In this document: piece after piece, positions 1-12,692 of the stretch | Numbering within the stretch: the stretch's first letter is position 1 | Layout: the number at the start of each line of letters is the position of its first letter | DNA from: Phorcus lineatus | Taxonomy: Eukaryota; Mollusca; Gastropoda; Trochida; Trochidae | DNA: 64,000 nt | Direction: 5' to 3' | Assembly: GCA_921293015.1 (NCBI GenBank) | Contig: OV121088.1 | Coordinates: 34,468,010 to 34,532,009, forward strand | The notes under the pieces: model-generated | What the model was told of the DNA's origin: nothing | The model's input: the letters and a program-made list of their open reading frames with translations, nothing else | Databases searched by the model: none | Position numbers and translations under genes: made by a program

Positions 1-119
1 CATATAAATCGTTCCAGAGTATCTTATTTCCTTTTTTCTCAAATACAATATTTCCCCCTTTCCACAGATACCATATTACAGTGCGTTTCAAATACAAATT
101 TTAACACATGACGTTTGCT

Positions 120-485
120 TAATTTCACAATGCAACAATATTTACTTACAACAAAGATATGACAATGTAAATGTTGCTGTGTGTACAAACTGTAATTCTG
201 GAAATATTGAAGATGAGAATCACGTACTGTTCATATGTAAACGATATAAAAACCTCAGAAATAAGTATTTGGGAAATGTAAATCATAGAAACTTGTATGC
301 TCTTGTTAATTCATCAAATATTGAATTGATAAAATCTGTTGCAATCTTTATTAAACATGTATTTGCATTTAAAAAACTAATGGTATAACAATATTTCTGT
401 CCTGTCACGTGACATATGTAAGTGGTCACATTAAATTGTACGATAGCCACATGGCCGAAATACTGAATAAACTGATTTGAATATA
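120..485 (+). mobile_element. LINE (non-LTR retrotransposon) 3' fragment
   Basis: A 69-codon open stretch at 179-388 reads as the C-terminal end of a LINE ORF2. It has the C-x2-C then H-x4-C pattern in a context of 'GNIEDENHVLFICKRY', the metal-binding-like tail seen after the reverse transcriptase in many invertebrate LINEs. The stretch just upstream (about 145-178) continues the same sense. After the stop the sequence ends in a short A/T-rich tail near 470-485 (AATAAACTGATTTGAATAT). Only the last few hundred bases survive, as expected from 5'-truncated insertion. I assign the class from the motif; the clade is not determined. Confidence 0.6.
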
Positions 486-1720
486 TACTTACATATAACA
501 GTCAAAGAAATTGGAAATGGCTACTGCGTCTGGCTAACTGCAATCATTCCTCGCTGCCTCTCCCTTAAAACAATACAGGAAAACAGCACAATGAGCTTAA
601 ACCAATTAGATATCAATTTATAGTATGTATTTATTAAGATTAAATGGGCATATGTACATTTACATGTATCGTAACTATAAAAAACTATTCATTATCAAAC
701 CTTTGAAAGGATTTAAAAGTGGCTCACACAGGAACAGTAAGATCTTCTGGATGAAATTATTGTTGTGGAAAATATGTGAAATGTGGTGATGTTCAACATT
801 TTTTTTATCAAGAAAGCTTTACTCTTCTTACTTCAACTTGTTAACAATAAAAAAAATTAAATTGGACAGGTATGTTGATGGAGCAATGGGCCCCCTTATA
901 CTCCTTAACTTTCATCATGTATTTTTAAATTTCAGGAATTCTTTGAACATATAACCAATATCACCCGTGTTGATGCTTTTTATTCATGTGTTTGTTTGCT
1001 TTATTTCTAGATCATCAGGTGAATATCGTTAAGTTTTTTTAAAGTCGTTCAGCCCTAGATAGACTATGTTTGTCTTTGCTTGTTGTGATTTCATATTAGC
1101 AAAAACTTCATATATCATCTTACATAAAAACATCTTAACAAAACGTAAAAAGCCCCCCCCCCCCCCCCCCCCCCCCCACCATTTTTCAAGTTTAAATAAG
1201 AAAATTTGGAGGTGCATTGTGTTTTTAATTTAGAGGCATTGCATAGCAGGCATATATACATGTATATTCATACAAAAGTTGAATATCTAGGGCAGACGAT
1301 GACATATGCAGTTATGTAGCATTTAATCAATGCAATAGAATTACTGTTTTACCATTTACAGTTATTTGGAAAGTTGTTTTTGGGAAAGTTGTATTTATAT
1401 TTTAACTATTTCCCAGTTAACATAAGTTTATGAAAAGTGTATTATATTCAGAGGGTCAATATATCTCATCACTTTACCCGATCATCAGGAGTGAAGAAAC
1501 AAAAAAAATAATTAAGTATTAAGCCAAATCCATTTGCATACTTTTTTGCGTGAACACCTGTCAACCATTTCAACCGATTCATTTTCGTGGTATGACGTTA
1601 TCTTTATCTGGAAGTCACCTATACGTGAGATTCAGTTGTGCAATATGCAATAAGAAATATTGAGTGTTAGAAACGGCAACACGTTGAATGTGCGCAGCTT
1701 TACTATATATCTTTACCTGT
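486..1720. other. Non-coding, AT-rich, no gene seen; poly-C run inside
   Basis: No open frame with recognisable protein similarity on either strand. The only distinctive item is an uninterrupted run of 35 C at 1153-1187. The glycine-rich minus-strand frame across it is an artefact of the run. Confidence 0.5.
1153..1187. repeat. Poly-C homopolymer (35 bases)
   Basis: Thirty-five consecutive C on the plus strand (poly-G on the minus strand). Length is likely polymorphic and prone to assembly error. Confidence 0.95.
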
Positions 1721-2120
1721 TTAAAGGGACTGCTAGAGTCCGTTGGTGAAGTTAAATAAGTCAAAGTTCATCAATGGTCTTATTTTGTCGAGACGTAGTA
1801 TTTGTTTCAGAGAACCGGAATCCTGGTGCATATCAGTTCAGTATAGTCATAATAAACAGGTTTAAGTAGAGATTTGTGATCGAAAACCGGACAGTGGCGC
1901 GCGCCAATCACTCAAACGTTATTTGGGAAACTTATTTACAGCAGACACAAAGACAAACACAGCTTTATAGTTATAAGTAGGTCATTTTACTAAAACTCAT
2001 TTGACACATAATTTCGAATTCTTAGCATTTATAGATCCGTTTTCCGATCATCATTGACAAAAAGAAAATATCATTATTTTGACATTTTAGAGGTAAAGAT
2101 GCAAGTTTAGGAAGGCGATT
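1721..2120. mobile_element. TTAA-type MITE copy (family A)
   Basis: Begins with TTTAAAGGGACTGC, a variant of the terminal sequence seen on other copies in this window. It carries the shared core GATCGAAAACCGGACAGTG at about 1879 followed by the conserved CACTCAAACG segment, and ends near 'AAAGATGCAAGTTTAGG' at about 2097-2113. The same core recurs (sometimes inverted) near 4150-4190, 28580, 37820, 59910, 60200 and 61130. No coding capacity. The termini suggest a piggyBac-like TTAA target, which is inference. Confidence 0.55.
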
Positions 2121-3224
2121 GTAACTTAACTCAGGTCATAAGGTATTTTTCCTCAAACTAAAGCCAAAAGAAAAATCATTATGCATTCCTGTAAATTAAA
2201 GTTATAGCAGTAACTTCAACCATTGATTGTAAATTGTACGCAACGATTTCGGTCTTCAGGTTGAATGCGTAGGTTGATTATTGCCGAAATATTTCTGCGC
2301 GTCAGTGCCTTGAAAAGGGGGAACAATTTTCAAATTTGCCCCAATAAATATTAGTTTATGCAAAATTTATTACCTACAGAGGACCAACCATCTCATTACT
2401 AAAGACGATTTCCTGTAATACAAGACACTATTATGGATGACAACCTCTATATTTCTGTAGCCGTAGAATAAGTCATCAAATTTAAAGTTAAACGGTCATT
2501 TTAGTGTGAAAACGTTTTACTCATTTGAGAAATATATTCGCGTAGCTTACTCGAACCTCTTACATCAATTAATTCACTCCTTTTATTGGTTAACAATCTG
2601 TCTTGAAATTTGTGACATTTGTTTTCGTAAGATCACCTTAGCACGCGTTTAGGAATGATGCTCAAATCATAATATTTTAGGGAAAATTTGTTTTTATATC
2701 TTTAGATTGACAATAAACTCAATGGTCTTCAATAAGATGTAACCTTTGAGTTCGTGTTATTGATTTTGGAAGAATATTTTAGATATTTTACTACTACTCT
2801 GTAAAATAACCTTTTATCTGATGTTCACAAGGGAAAATAAAAGTGTAAGAAAAATGTTTATTAATTGAAATTTAACTCATCGTATTACTATTTAGAACAA
2901 AAACGAATGTGAAAATGTTTCTGTAACAATTGTTTTCATTCATCACAATCTCTTTTCTATTTTCTAATCTGATATCAAATGTTATTTCATTACATAATTA
3001 CCACGTTGGCCATTCCTTGCTTAATTTATTACATGACTACTGTATACGTGTAGATAAGTGATTCTGTCAACATTTGTAAACTGCGATCCATTTTGATGTA
3101 TTAATTCTCATTATACAACCATACAATAAGAGTGACATAAGAAACACAGTAGCATGTCATTAACCAGATGCCCTCTGGCAAGTTTTTTTGACAGACCCAT
3201 ACATTCCATTTGTTATCTTCCCAT
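2121..3224. other. Non-coding, nothing recognised
   Basis: AT-rich sequence with stops in all frames, no splice-linked exons and no repeat I can tie to a family. Confidence 0.4.
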
Positions 3225-3357
3225 TATGACTACTCCCAGTTTGACTACTCCCAGTTTGACTACTCATGTACACAAACACATGTTGGAGCACCCCTGCATT
3301 TGATGATGAACTGTTCCAGTATCCATGAATAACATTTCAAACTGGGAGTAGTCATAA
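3225..3357. repeat. 15-bp tandem repeat with inverted copy downstream
   Basis: The unit GACTACTCCCAGTTT is present about 2.7 times from 3229 to 3264. An inverted copy, AAACTGGGAGTAGTCATAA, lies at about 3338-3356, so the region could fold into a hairpin with roughly a 75-base loop. Confidence 0.8.
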
Positions 3358-3974
3358 CGGGAGTGGGGCTTAGTGAAATTATTGAATATACCCTGATAGG
3401 TACATTTAAGAGGATCCTTAAGGTACTTAAAATAGTTCTAAACGGTTTTAAAGGACGAAAACAATCGTTGTACATATGGTGTTATTCTCATCATACTACA
3501 TAAGCGTATTTGTATCCACTAAGTTTCCATTTTAATGTTTAGCAGGATTTTTTTTTCAGCCATGACATTTTGTATTGTAAAAGCCTCTTCTAAAGTATCT
3601 AGAATTTTACGTCACTGTCAGCAGGGTATTATTTGGTAGTTATTTATAGCAATACGAGGCCGTATCTGGAACTCTACGATACACTCATCCGGGCACTTTT
3701 GCCTTTTCACTAGGCTAAGTCTTTTCATTGGGTTGTTATTCGTATAAAGTGATAGCAGGCATTTGTCTTTAGATAGTATGATAGTCTTTTTGATAGTTTT
3801 GATAAGGCAAAACGCCTTACGAATGGAATCCGATGAAATGAAAATATTCCTATAGATGTGCGGCTTCGTTCCTTCTGTTAAAACTGTACATGCTATATTG
3901 GGCGGAATCTACGTGCTTTTAAAAGTGACATAGATTAATTATGCTTCATAAATGTTCATTTGGATGATAAAGAA

Positions 3975-4335
3975 ATAAATATCGTCCCTAAACTTGCATC
4001 TTTATCTCTTCATACCAACATTTGGATTTGTCTCATTTTAATGATAATAGTAAAAACGCCATACATGAATATTAGTTGATTGATCTACTAAACACTATCA
4101 ACATATAGTTTTCCTTGTATTAGCTGTAAATGAGTTTCCAGAATTACGTTTGAGTCATTGGCGTGCGTCATTGTTCGGTTTTCTATCATAAATTACAAGT
4201 TTGACTTGTTTACTGTCTCAAGACTGAATTGATCAACAATAAGATGGCTATTTTTTTTAGACAACCACTACTTCTCGATTAAATAACATAATTTTAAACA
4301 TAATTGATATACGCTGTGTCCCTTGAACCTTCCCG
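3975..4335. mobile_element. TTAA-type MITE copy (family A, inverted relative to 1721 copy)
   Basis: Starts with CCTAAACTTGCATCTTTATCTC, the reverse complement of the end of the 1721-2120 copy. It contains TTACGTTTGAGTCATTGGCG and a diverged CGGTTTTC core near 4145-4185, and ends in ACGCTGTGTCCCTTGAACC, matching the CACTGTGCCCCTTTAA end near 60480. It is uninterrupted and so serves as the reference for the empty site of the nested insertion at 59979-60378. Confidence 0.55.
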
Positions 4336-5949
4336 CTATGTACCCGAGACATAATGCACTGAAAATTGGCCGGACTCGTCAACTATCCTGATTTTATTAC
4401 TTAATGTATAAGGAAACCCGGATCTAGCCCTCAAAAGACACTGCAACGATTTCCTGTTTAAGATAAGTGAATTTATATCAAATGAATAACGATTTATGAC
4501 TTTTGAACAACTATCTACTGAAAGTATTTTTACTGTTTACACCTTGCTGTTCTGAACAATCTGAATTAATCTGAGAATGATATACTTTTATTATTAAACT
4601 GTTTTAATACTAAAGAGTGCATGTTTTCAGTGTATTGAATTTCATGTCTCTTTATACATTTGAGCTGTTACCAAATGTTACATGTGTGTGTAATCTTGTA
4701 AAGATCGTCTGTTTGTAGGGATGTTAAATACTATGATGTACTGCTTCCATGATTGAAGAGCACTTGTACTCTAATTGAGGTTCAATCAACCAGATTAAGC
4801 CATGCCATCGCTTCAAATAATTTGCTTTAATATTTCGTCAATGCATATCTTTACAGGTATGAAGTTCCCTACCTATTAATTTGAAGGTGGGTGAAACAAA
4901 TACTATAAATTTTCAAAAAAGCTACAGGTAATATACAACAATAAGGAAGTTAACAGTTTTATTATGTTGTACTCAAGAAAAGGCAATACGTATACTAGAG
5001 AAATTGACTCAATGCCTTGGTGCCTCCGAATAAAGAAACATATATAGATAACCATATTCTCTTGTTTTTGATAATTCGATTCAACTACATTAATTTTGAG
5101 AAATGAATTACATCTGTTAATTATTTTACGCCTTTAGTTGATTATTCATGATCATTTCAAAGCAAACAATAACAAATCTTGTCATTTAAAAATACAAATT
5201 GACATAAAGCAAACTTACTCAAGAAATGTCAATTCCCCAGAAAATTCAATGCCGGACAAACACAACCTTACTGACCAGCGGTCAGTCAAATAATAAAGGA
5301 CCGAGAATGTCAAATATCTATACACCTGCGGCGCAAAGGTTAAAAGTTCCCAGTGAGATGGTAAGGCCTATCTATGCCTGTAGGGAATACATTGTAGAAG
5401 CATCACAGCGATAAGCTTACCTGCTTACAAGTGAACTGTTCTAAATCGTTTGGACAATTGCCTACATAAGACAAGTAACAAGGCTTTTGAACAAAGACAT
5501 TCCTCAAAGAAGTGGGAGCTGTCACTTTTGGTCTTCACCTTGCTGCCAAAATGTTAAAGCAACATGCATGTTTTTCTTGAATATAGTTTTCTGGTTTTTC
5601 ATTGTTTCATATCGTATGACTGTGTATATTATATTTTTTCCCCGCGCCATTTCCTACAGTAGAGTACAGTCAAAACACAAAACCATTGAAAAAGGGTTTT
5701 TCCTCATTCAAGTTTAATTAATTATTCGCCCGCAATCATGAAATGAAAGTAATTTAAAAGCAAACATAAACAATACATCATTAAGTCTATACAAAGTTCA
5801 CAATTGATGTACCAATGACTGTATGGTCAACATCTTCAGCATCCTTCCTACTCGACTGATTTAGCTCCCTTGCACTCCCAACCGTTCCTTGCTCTGAAGA
5901 TTCTTGAAAGATGTATTAAATTGATTTTGATTTGTATTTTTCTTACTGT
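4336..5949. other. Non-coding, nothing recognised
   Basis: Short open frames (for example 5226-5414 and 5487-5717) have no recognisable domains, no good splice context and random-looking composition. I see no gene here. Confidence 0.4.
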
Positions 5950-8115
5950 GTTAGGATCACCACTTAACAACCTCCCGTCGTATCGTCATCGTCTTGCGCT
6001 TTGCCAGGTCTTTTATGCTATCGAGCACCTCTTTTTCTATAGATACTTCGTTCAGTATATCAAAGGCAAAATCATCATATGTTATTTTCTTTAAGGTACA
6101 TTGATAAATATACTTCTTGGCAGATAGTATGATATGAAACAATAATGAATTATCAATAAGATTCGAAACCAAACCATTGTTTTTGTTACTTCAAATGTCT
6201 TAATGTTTTGGGTAAATCCAATTTTCCAGATTCATCCAAAAGGTGTCGTATACATTGCATTCCTTATGAACATGGCATAAGGTTTCATTATCAACACTAC
6301 AAAAGTTACAAACTACATTGTCAATAAGTTTCATTATAAAAAGCTCTTCATATTGTGAATAATTCTATGAAGAAATTGAACTGAAAATCAAATAGTTTTA
6401 CATCTTTCGAATTCTTTCTGAAAATATCAGAAATGGTGTGCCAATAAAAACCTGTATCAGAAAATAGATTTTCTCCATTTTTAGCAGACTTGTGATCTAA
6501 CAGGAGTTTATCATAAAAACATCTTGAACCTTTAGCGGACAAAAAATATTAAGATCACTGATATAATTATTTTTGTGTTTTACATTGTAAGTGTGATTTT
6601 CAATGCTTGTGGTAAAATATGAATTATGTATCCAAGATCCATATATGTACCTCTAAAGTTAAACTTACGCTGCAGTTCTTCAAAAGACATAAACCATGCT
6701 CGTCACAAAGATCTTTAAGACTGAAAATTCCATTATTAGCCAAATGTCTAATAAAATTATGTAGATTATAAATCTTATTATTCAACCACAAGGGCTGACC
6801 TAAGAAACTATTGATATTATCATCATTTATGAAATATTTTGTAAAAAATAGTTTCCATGCTATCAGAACATCTTTCCAAAATGGGTTATCAGTTTTTTCA
6901 ATACCTGGAAATTTGCGCCATATTTCAGAACATCCTTGAATGGAAAATTGCAGGGATCTAGTAGACTTTCTTTTTCTTAAATATCTCGTAATGTCGACAA
7001 TTTCGTTGCATTAATGAAAGTTCTTATATCGATCATGCGCAAGCCCCAATAAAAAAAGTCCTTTTCAAGATGCTTCGTTTTATTTGATCAATTTTACCAT
7101 TCCAAATGAATCTGAAGAATATTTTCTCAAGAAAATTTATAAATTCTTGAGGTGGATTAGGTAGAGTTTTAAAAATGTGAACTAATTTTGAAAGAGCCAA
7201 TGTTTTAATTAATGTGATTTCCCAATCAATGTCAAATTTCTTTTCTTCCAATTTGCTAGTGATCTATTTATTCTTCGAGTCTTTTTCTTGTAAAGATTAC
7301 CCACAAATCTTTTAAATTAGGTGTAAATCTAATACCCAAAACTTCAAATCCATTTCTTTGCCATTATATACGTTATCTTGACATAGTATATCTCCAGTAC
7401 CTGCTTTTAAGCCAATCCATATTGCCTTAGTTTTGTCTATATTTATCCTTAACCTTGACATATTTTAAAAGGTATTAAGTGTGTCTATAACAGCATACAA
7501 ACTTTCAGTTGAGCCATCTTAACATAATTCAGTATCATCAGCATACTAATTTATATTCCTCATCATCAATTGCAATACCTTTTATCTTATCATTTTGTCT
7601 CATCATACACCCTAGGATTTCAGCCACAAAAAGGAATAAGTATGGTGATATTGGGTCGCCTTGTCTGAAACCTCTTTGGTTAAGAAAGACATCAGAGATA
7701 TGCCTAGTCTGATTTACACATGAAGAGGTATCATTAGTTAAGATATTAATCCAGAGTATTAATTCAGAACTGAAACCAAATTTTGCCAATACAGAATTTT
7801 TAAAATCCTTTGAAACTGTGTCAAATGCTTTTCCAAAGTCGATCAAAATTAGTAGCTCTGAAATATCACTTTTCTTTGTTTCAACCATGATATCATACAG
7901 TAGCCTTGTATTCTTACTTCATGTTCTACCAGGTATAAATCCAGTCTGGTTTCCATGTATGAGAGAATCTAGTGTAGTTTTCAGTCTGTTTGGAAATACA
8001 GGTGCTAATTATTTTACATAAGGCATTTAATCAAAGAATAGGTCTCCAGTTCTTTAGAAAAGTCCTATTTTTGGTAGCTTTAGGTAACAGAGGCGATTTG
8101 TTGTTTACAACGCAC
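5950..8115 (-). mobile_element. Decayed L1-like LINE, reverse-transcriptase region
   Basis: Read on the minus strand from about 8115 down. It begins with the 'NWRPI..LN' segment of a LINE reverse transcriptase and continues to motif A 'ILIDFGKAFDTV' and motif B 'RGFRQGDPISPYLF' (7888-7538). The catalytic YADD follows at about 7528-7540 but in another frame, one base off. Further down are the 'IKTLALSKLVHIF' and 'FIWNGK' thumb segments (7251-7033), an 'F..FQFNFF' segment (6542-6348) and a final C-x2-C...H...C tail near 6340-6230. Several frameshifts and stops break it, so it is a dead copy. The RQGDP-type motif B and the FIWNGK block suggest an L1/Tx1-like clade; this is from memory of the family, not a search. 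Confidence 0.75.
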
Positions 8116-8929
8116 CCCATGTATCTATGTTAGCACAACATGAAAAATGACATCCTTGTGACGTCCCCATAACGGTGTATATAGGTTGAAAAAACACGTC
8201 AAAGCTTAAGCTTTAAGGGAGTGTACAGAATTACATTGTGACAACTTCAGGAATAGGACAAAGGAAAGTGAACGGCATGGCAACGTAGATTTGTTAGCTG
8301 GGTTAGAGTCAATTTTCATAGTCCGAATAGGGCGCTTTACAAATTTCGTACATTATCTTAGTATGACTTAAATACCTGAAAGCATATATATGATAATATC
8401 GACCAGAATTACCAACAATTGCAACCAGCATTTAACCTAGATATAAATGAAATCAAATCAATTCCAAACTAATAAGAATTATAGTAACAGTTTTGGTGTA
8501 TATTATAGAAGTGAGACCGAGTCTGGTGTGCGGTGGCAACAAAACACAGACCATGGTTGTTGTTCGAGTATGGCCAGCTAGTTTATTACAATCTATGAAT
8601 CAATTTTTAAAAAACTGAAACAATAATAACAATATTTTAGAATTACACATCACATTCGGCTGTGCGCCATTACAAGTATATACTGAATAGATATTTAAAC
8701 AATATTACATATAAGAAAAAACAATAAGTGCACACGCATATAATACATGTGTCATAATCTTCATATTATTAGCATAGCATAAAATTCATTACACATGAAT
8801 GGAATACATCTATTCCATGTGAATATATTCAACAATAAAATATAACATCAATGGATGACAGTATAGGAAAACGCACCAAGTGTGTGGACTTGGGTTTCCA
8901 ACACCAGATGTCACTTCACGGCAGGTTCG

Positions 8930-8930
<1 letters not shown>
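8116..8930. other. Non-coding, nothing recognised
   Basis: No convincing open frame or repeat family identified between the LINE and the ATC microsatellite. Confidence 0.4.

Positions 8931-8968
<38 letters not shown>
8929..8968. repeat. (ATC)n microsatellite
   Basis: About 13 consecutive ATC/CAT trinucleotides, interrupted only at the ends. Confidence 0.9.
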
Positions 8969-10147
8969 ATAAATATCTGCATTAATAAAATAATCATTTA
9001 CAATGATGGCGAAAATAGATAATGCAGATTATTAAAAGGCTTATAAAATACTACATCATTACAACCCTGTTTCATTCATTCATCTATATGCAATCATACA
9101 TAACACACATTGCAATTAATATACACATACATGCAACCGAACACACATTGCAATTGAAATACATATACATTCAACCAACCACATATGACTATAAATGTTC
9201 ACATTCTTACCATCCATACAACACACTTGCTTAACTTGACATTAGAAAGAGAGTTTAGTTTAAGTTAGAGATAATTATGATAATATAACACATGTAATGT
9301 GTTCATAAACTTTAAATAATACAACAGGACACATTGTACTATGTGTCCATAACCACTAGTACTAAAATACCATTGAACACGTCATGCTTTGCATAAATAT
9401 ATAAACCATTACCAGCAAAACATACATGATATGAATGCCAAACACCTGAACATTATATCCCTACAATTATAGAAATACACATTCATGAACTATACAATAT
9501 AAACCAAAACAAACCTTGCTAATACGAGTCCATATAAAAAAAGATCCAAATGAATACCACATAATTTAGATCCTATATGAGAATCACAAATGCAAAAGAC
9601 AGGGGGTATGCACCTCCTGAAAGAAATCTAAGGAGTAAGTCATAAAAGTATACCTAAACCTTGTATCTACAAAGACAGAAGCTGAGAAGCAAGAAATAAA
9701 TGAGAAGAGAAGGGTCGCGGTTGGGGCAAGCTATTGTTTGATATAAGATACCCACGGCATTAAAACAATGGCGAACAATGGGACCGACGATGTGCTTTAT
9801 TTGACCATACAACCATGCGCGAGGTTAATGACGTCATTTCAGTAACGTTACAAATGACGTCATATATATATCGAAACCAAAAGGAGAGGTGTAGGTTTGC
9901 AGAGAAAGAAAAGCACGGATTAGAGACGTATCGTATCCCCTGGGGACATTTTCAAATTCATATTGATTGTTCAATAAATTTGATTCTATTTATATTGGAG
10001 CGCCCACCCCTATACATGATAATGCACTCGTCCGAATATGTTCTACCGCGAGAGGCATCATTGTTTTCAAAATGATTTTGTTAAAAATACCATAACTTTT
10101 CAATCATTTTTATATATAAAGCAAGTAATTGTTAAGGGTATCTCATA
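8969..10147. other. Non-coding; one imperfect ~40-bp tandem duplication
   Basis: CACACATTGCAATT recurs at about 9105 and 9142 together with the following 'ATACAT..CAACC' segment, a two-copy imperfect tandem. The frames at 9022-9234 and 9815-10075 lie in AT-rich low-complexity sequence without recognisable domains. Confidence 0.4.
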
Positions 10148-10292
10148 TAAGAAATAGAAAATTCGTTGTTGTGCATCTATCGTTGAATAAAACATAGCAC
10201 GGAGCATATGTTTTATTCGCCCTTCGTGTTTTATGCTCCCTGCTATGTTTTATTCAACGATAGATGCACACCAACTCGTCTTCTATTTCTTA
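10148..10292. repeat. Long foldback (inverted repeat, ~59-bp arms)
   Basis: Left arm about 10148-10206 and right arm about 10231-10292 are near-perfect reverse complements, for example GTGCATCTATCGTTGAATAA against TTATTCAACGATAGATGCAC, separated by roughly 25 bases. No coding capacity. Likely a foldback MITE or palindromic transposon remnant. Confidence 0.85.
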
Positions 10293-10369
10293 AATAGTGC
10301 ACTGGTGATAAAGTGAGTGCAAAACGCTCATGCAAAAGCTGAAGTGAGATTGTTAGGTAAGCTTAGCGT

Positions 10370-10560
10370 GAAGTATCCCAGCAGGCAATCTGTCGTTGTA
10401 TCAACGTTGAAACGTCGTCGTTTAGCAACGCTGATATAACGTTGAAATTTGATTTGATTTGTGGCGACGTCGAAATATGACGTTATTTCGACGTCGATTC
10501 AACGTTGTTGCCAAGACGTTGTATCGAAGTTGAAAAGACGTCATTTTGAAGTCAAGGCTT
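10370..10560. repeat. CpG-rich AACGTT / GACGTC repeat block
   Basis: About 190 bp with frequent palindromic hexamers AACGTT and GACGTC and their variants (ATCAACGTTGAAACGTCGTC, GATTCAACGTTG and so on). It is far richer in CpG than its AT-rich surroundings. Looks like a recently inserted dispersed element; family not determined. Confidence 0.55.
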
Positions 10561-11119
10561 GTAGATCATTCAGGTTGTGTTATCTTTGGTTCGTTATTAT
10601 ATTTTAAGCAATGCTACTATGAGACTATGCTCTTAACTTCCGCTCTTTTATAAGCTTTTATACAATAATTAGATGGCTGCTCGTGTGAAGTTATCCATGT
10701 AATGAAAATTAGTTAAGTAGTGATGGTATTGATGTTTATATGACACTGCAACGATTTAGATCAAAGTGTCACCACACAAATGTTTGTTACAAATGCGCAA
10801 TTACCGTTTTGTAAGAACTACTAACTTTATTCAAATCGAACATTTATGTTGTCAGTTGTGAACATAACTTGAGAAATTAAAACTGTTTTTCAAATATTTT
10901 ATTCAGGTGTATGTAAAGGCCATCGGCCCATAATACAGTTGGATCATACAGCAATCAAGCGGCTATTACGCAGCTTAGTTGCATGAAAAACATTTTCTAT
11001 AGACATCAAGGTATCAAAGATGATCGTAGGCAGGGTAAAGCATAACAAAATGATATACATTCTCAATATTAGTATCGGTACACATTTGAGATAACCTAAG
11101 ACGCCTTGGCTTATTAGTA

Positions 11120-11174
<55 letters not shown>
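11120..11174. repeat. Poly-G homopolymer (55 bases)
   Basis: Fifty-five uninterrupted G on the plus strand, an unusually long G run for any genome. Flanks are ordinary AT-rich sequence. Confidence 0.95.
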
Positions 11175-11175
<1 letters not shown>

Positions 11176-11942
11176 CGGATTCAGAAATTGTATTGTTATG
11201 TTATATATGCTTTACTATAAAACCATTCATATTTTCAAATTATTTTTATTGACTTGAATCTATTATTGATTTTCGGACCAAACCAAATACCTGTTTATAT
11301 AGCAAATATGAATGCGTTTTTGAGCTAACAGTTAATGATACATGCCAGCCTTGGAAATACATATCATGTGCACTAGCCACAAATTCAGAAATAAAAAACT
11401 GTTGAAAAACACCATATAGACAAAATTACCTCCCTTTATTGTGTATTCAGTATGAATATTGTATTCAGTCACAAATGAATTAAAACTACAATGAAATATA
11501 CACACTATTTGATGCTGTTACAAAGGTATCAATATGAATTATTTGAGTTGAAACAAATCATGAATCAAATTAAAAATCATGTGTCATATCATTTCGGTGA
11601 CCTTTAGTAAATGGCGAAGTACAGGTATTAACGTAATTTTATTGACTTCCGGATGAAATATTTTCGTATTCGAATATTTAGTCAAAAGACCGTATGTTTG
11701 AACATTGTCATAGATCTTTCTGAAAATTGAGATATAAAGAGATCATGGGTAATCAAAATATCATAACTGGCCTAAACATTTAAAACCTACTTTGGTGCAA
11801 ATAATTTCCAGCTATCAATTATCAAAACATTTTTATAAATACAAGGAATACCTTATACTCTCTCCACAGAGGTGGCTCAAGTCGTAAATCTAGTTTAACG
11901 TAAGATTTTATCTGGGAATCGGCATGACCGTCCAAATTCAAC
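11175..11942. other. Non-coding, nothing recognised
   Basis: AT-rich, all frames closed, no recognised repeat. Confidence 0.4.
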
Positions 11943-12032
11943 CAATCTAGTTAAACTAGATGTATTTATCCGTCAATACGGACTTCGGCCACTTCGGGAC
12001 GTATTATATTACAGCTAGTTTTAACTAGATTG
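11943..12032. mobile_element. Short MITE with CTAGTT(TT)AACTAG ends
   Basis: A 90-bp element starting CAATCTAGTTAAACTAGATG and ending CAGCTAGTTTTAACTAGATTG, giving terminal inverted repeats that are themselves palindromic. The interior has CGGACTTCGG and TCGGGACGTATTATATTACAG. The same ends and interior recur at about 27980-28148, with one end alone at about 24882-24905. Confidence 0.75.
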
Positions 12033-12589
12033 GAATTGTGTTCCAACAATCTTTCCACCGCATTACGTATCACTTGAAAACTTCTAAAAGTTCATTTCTT
12101 GAAATAGGACAATAATTCATAAATTTTAAACATAATAAAACTGACTCGTGTATGCATTAGGCGTAACTAAGCTATAACTGCTTTTGAGCGTACATAAAAT
12201 ACAGACATATACCCTTGATTTCATCTACTTTATCTAATAATTCTTTGTCAAACAGGATGTCAAACTAGTGAGATAACAATATCCTTCCCTCTAAAACGCG
12301 TTAGATTTCGCAGGAATTTACGTTAGACTAACAATAGTTAATTAATTTCAAAGAAGGAAGTACAGATCGAAATATCATTAATAACTTAAAATTTAGCCAA
12401 TTATGATTTCAGATTAAAACTTTGATATACGATAATGTTACGTGTATATGAAAAAAATTATTCTTGCTTATAAACCATATGTGATAAGAAATCTTTGAAT
12501 GAAGGAATGTGCAAGTCACGATAAGATTTTATATAGAATAAACATCCGGGTCGTGCCTATAACTAAGTCTTGTTTTCAGGGGATTCCCC

Positions 12590-12692
12590 TAATTTCCCCA
12601 CAGCCAATCGAATCAACATGGTCACGTGGTACCCCGGAAATAAGCTTCGCGAATAGTCTGGATTGTTGGCAACAATTTTACACATATGAACG
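12590..12692 (+). other. Candidate 5' non-coding exon of the TNIP-like gene
   Basis: The coding exon that begins at 13627 is preceded by a good splice acceptor, so a leader exon must lie upstream. A strong donor (ACG then GTAAGT) occurs at 12692/12693. Splicing 12692 to 13627 would put an ATG at 12686 in a five-codon upstream frame ending TAA before the main start. The 5' limit is not visible. Confidence 0.3.

Noticed and set aside
1029-1217. Glycine-rich open frame on the minus strand
   Set aside because: It is only the poly-C/poly-G homopolymer translated; no other coding signal.
8929-8968. Possible CRISPR-like or regular spaced array
   Set aside because: Simple trinucleotide microsatellite with no spacers, in a eukaryotic genome.
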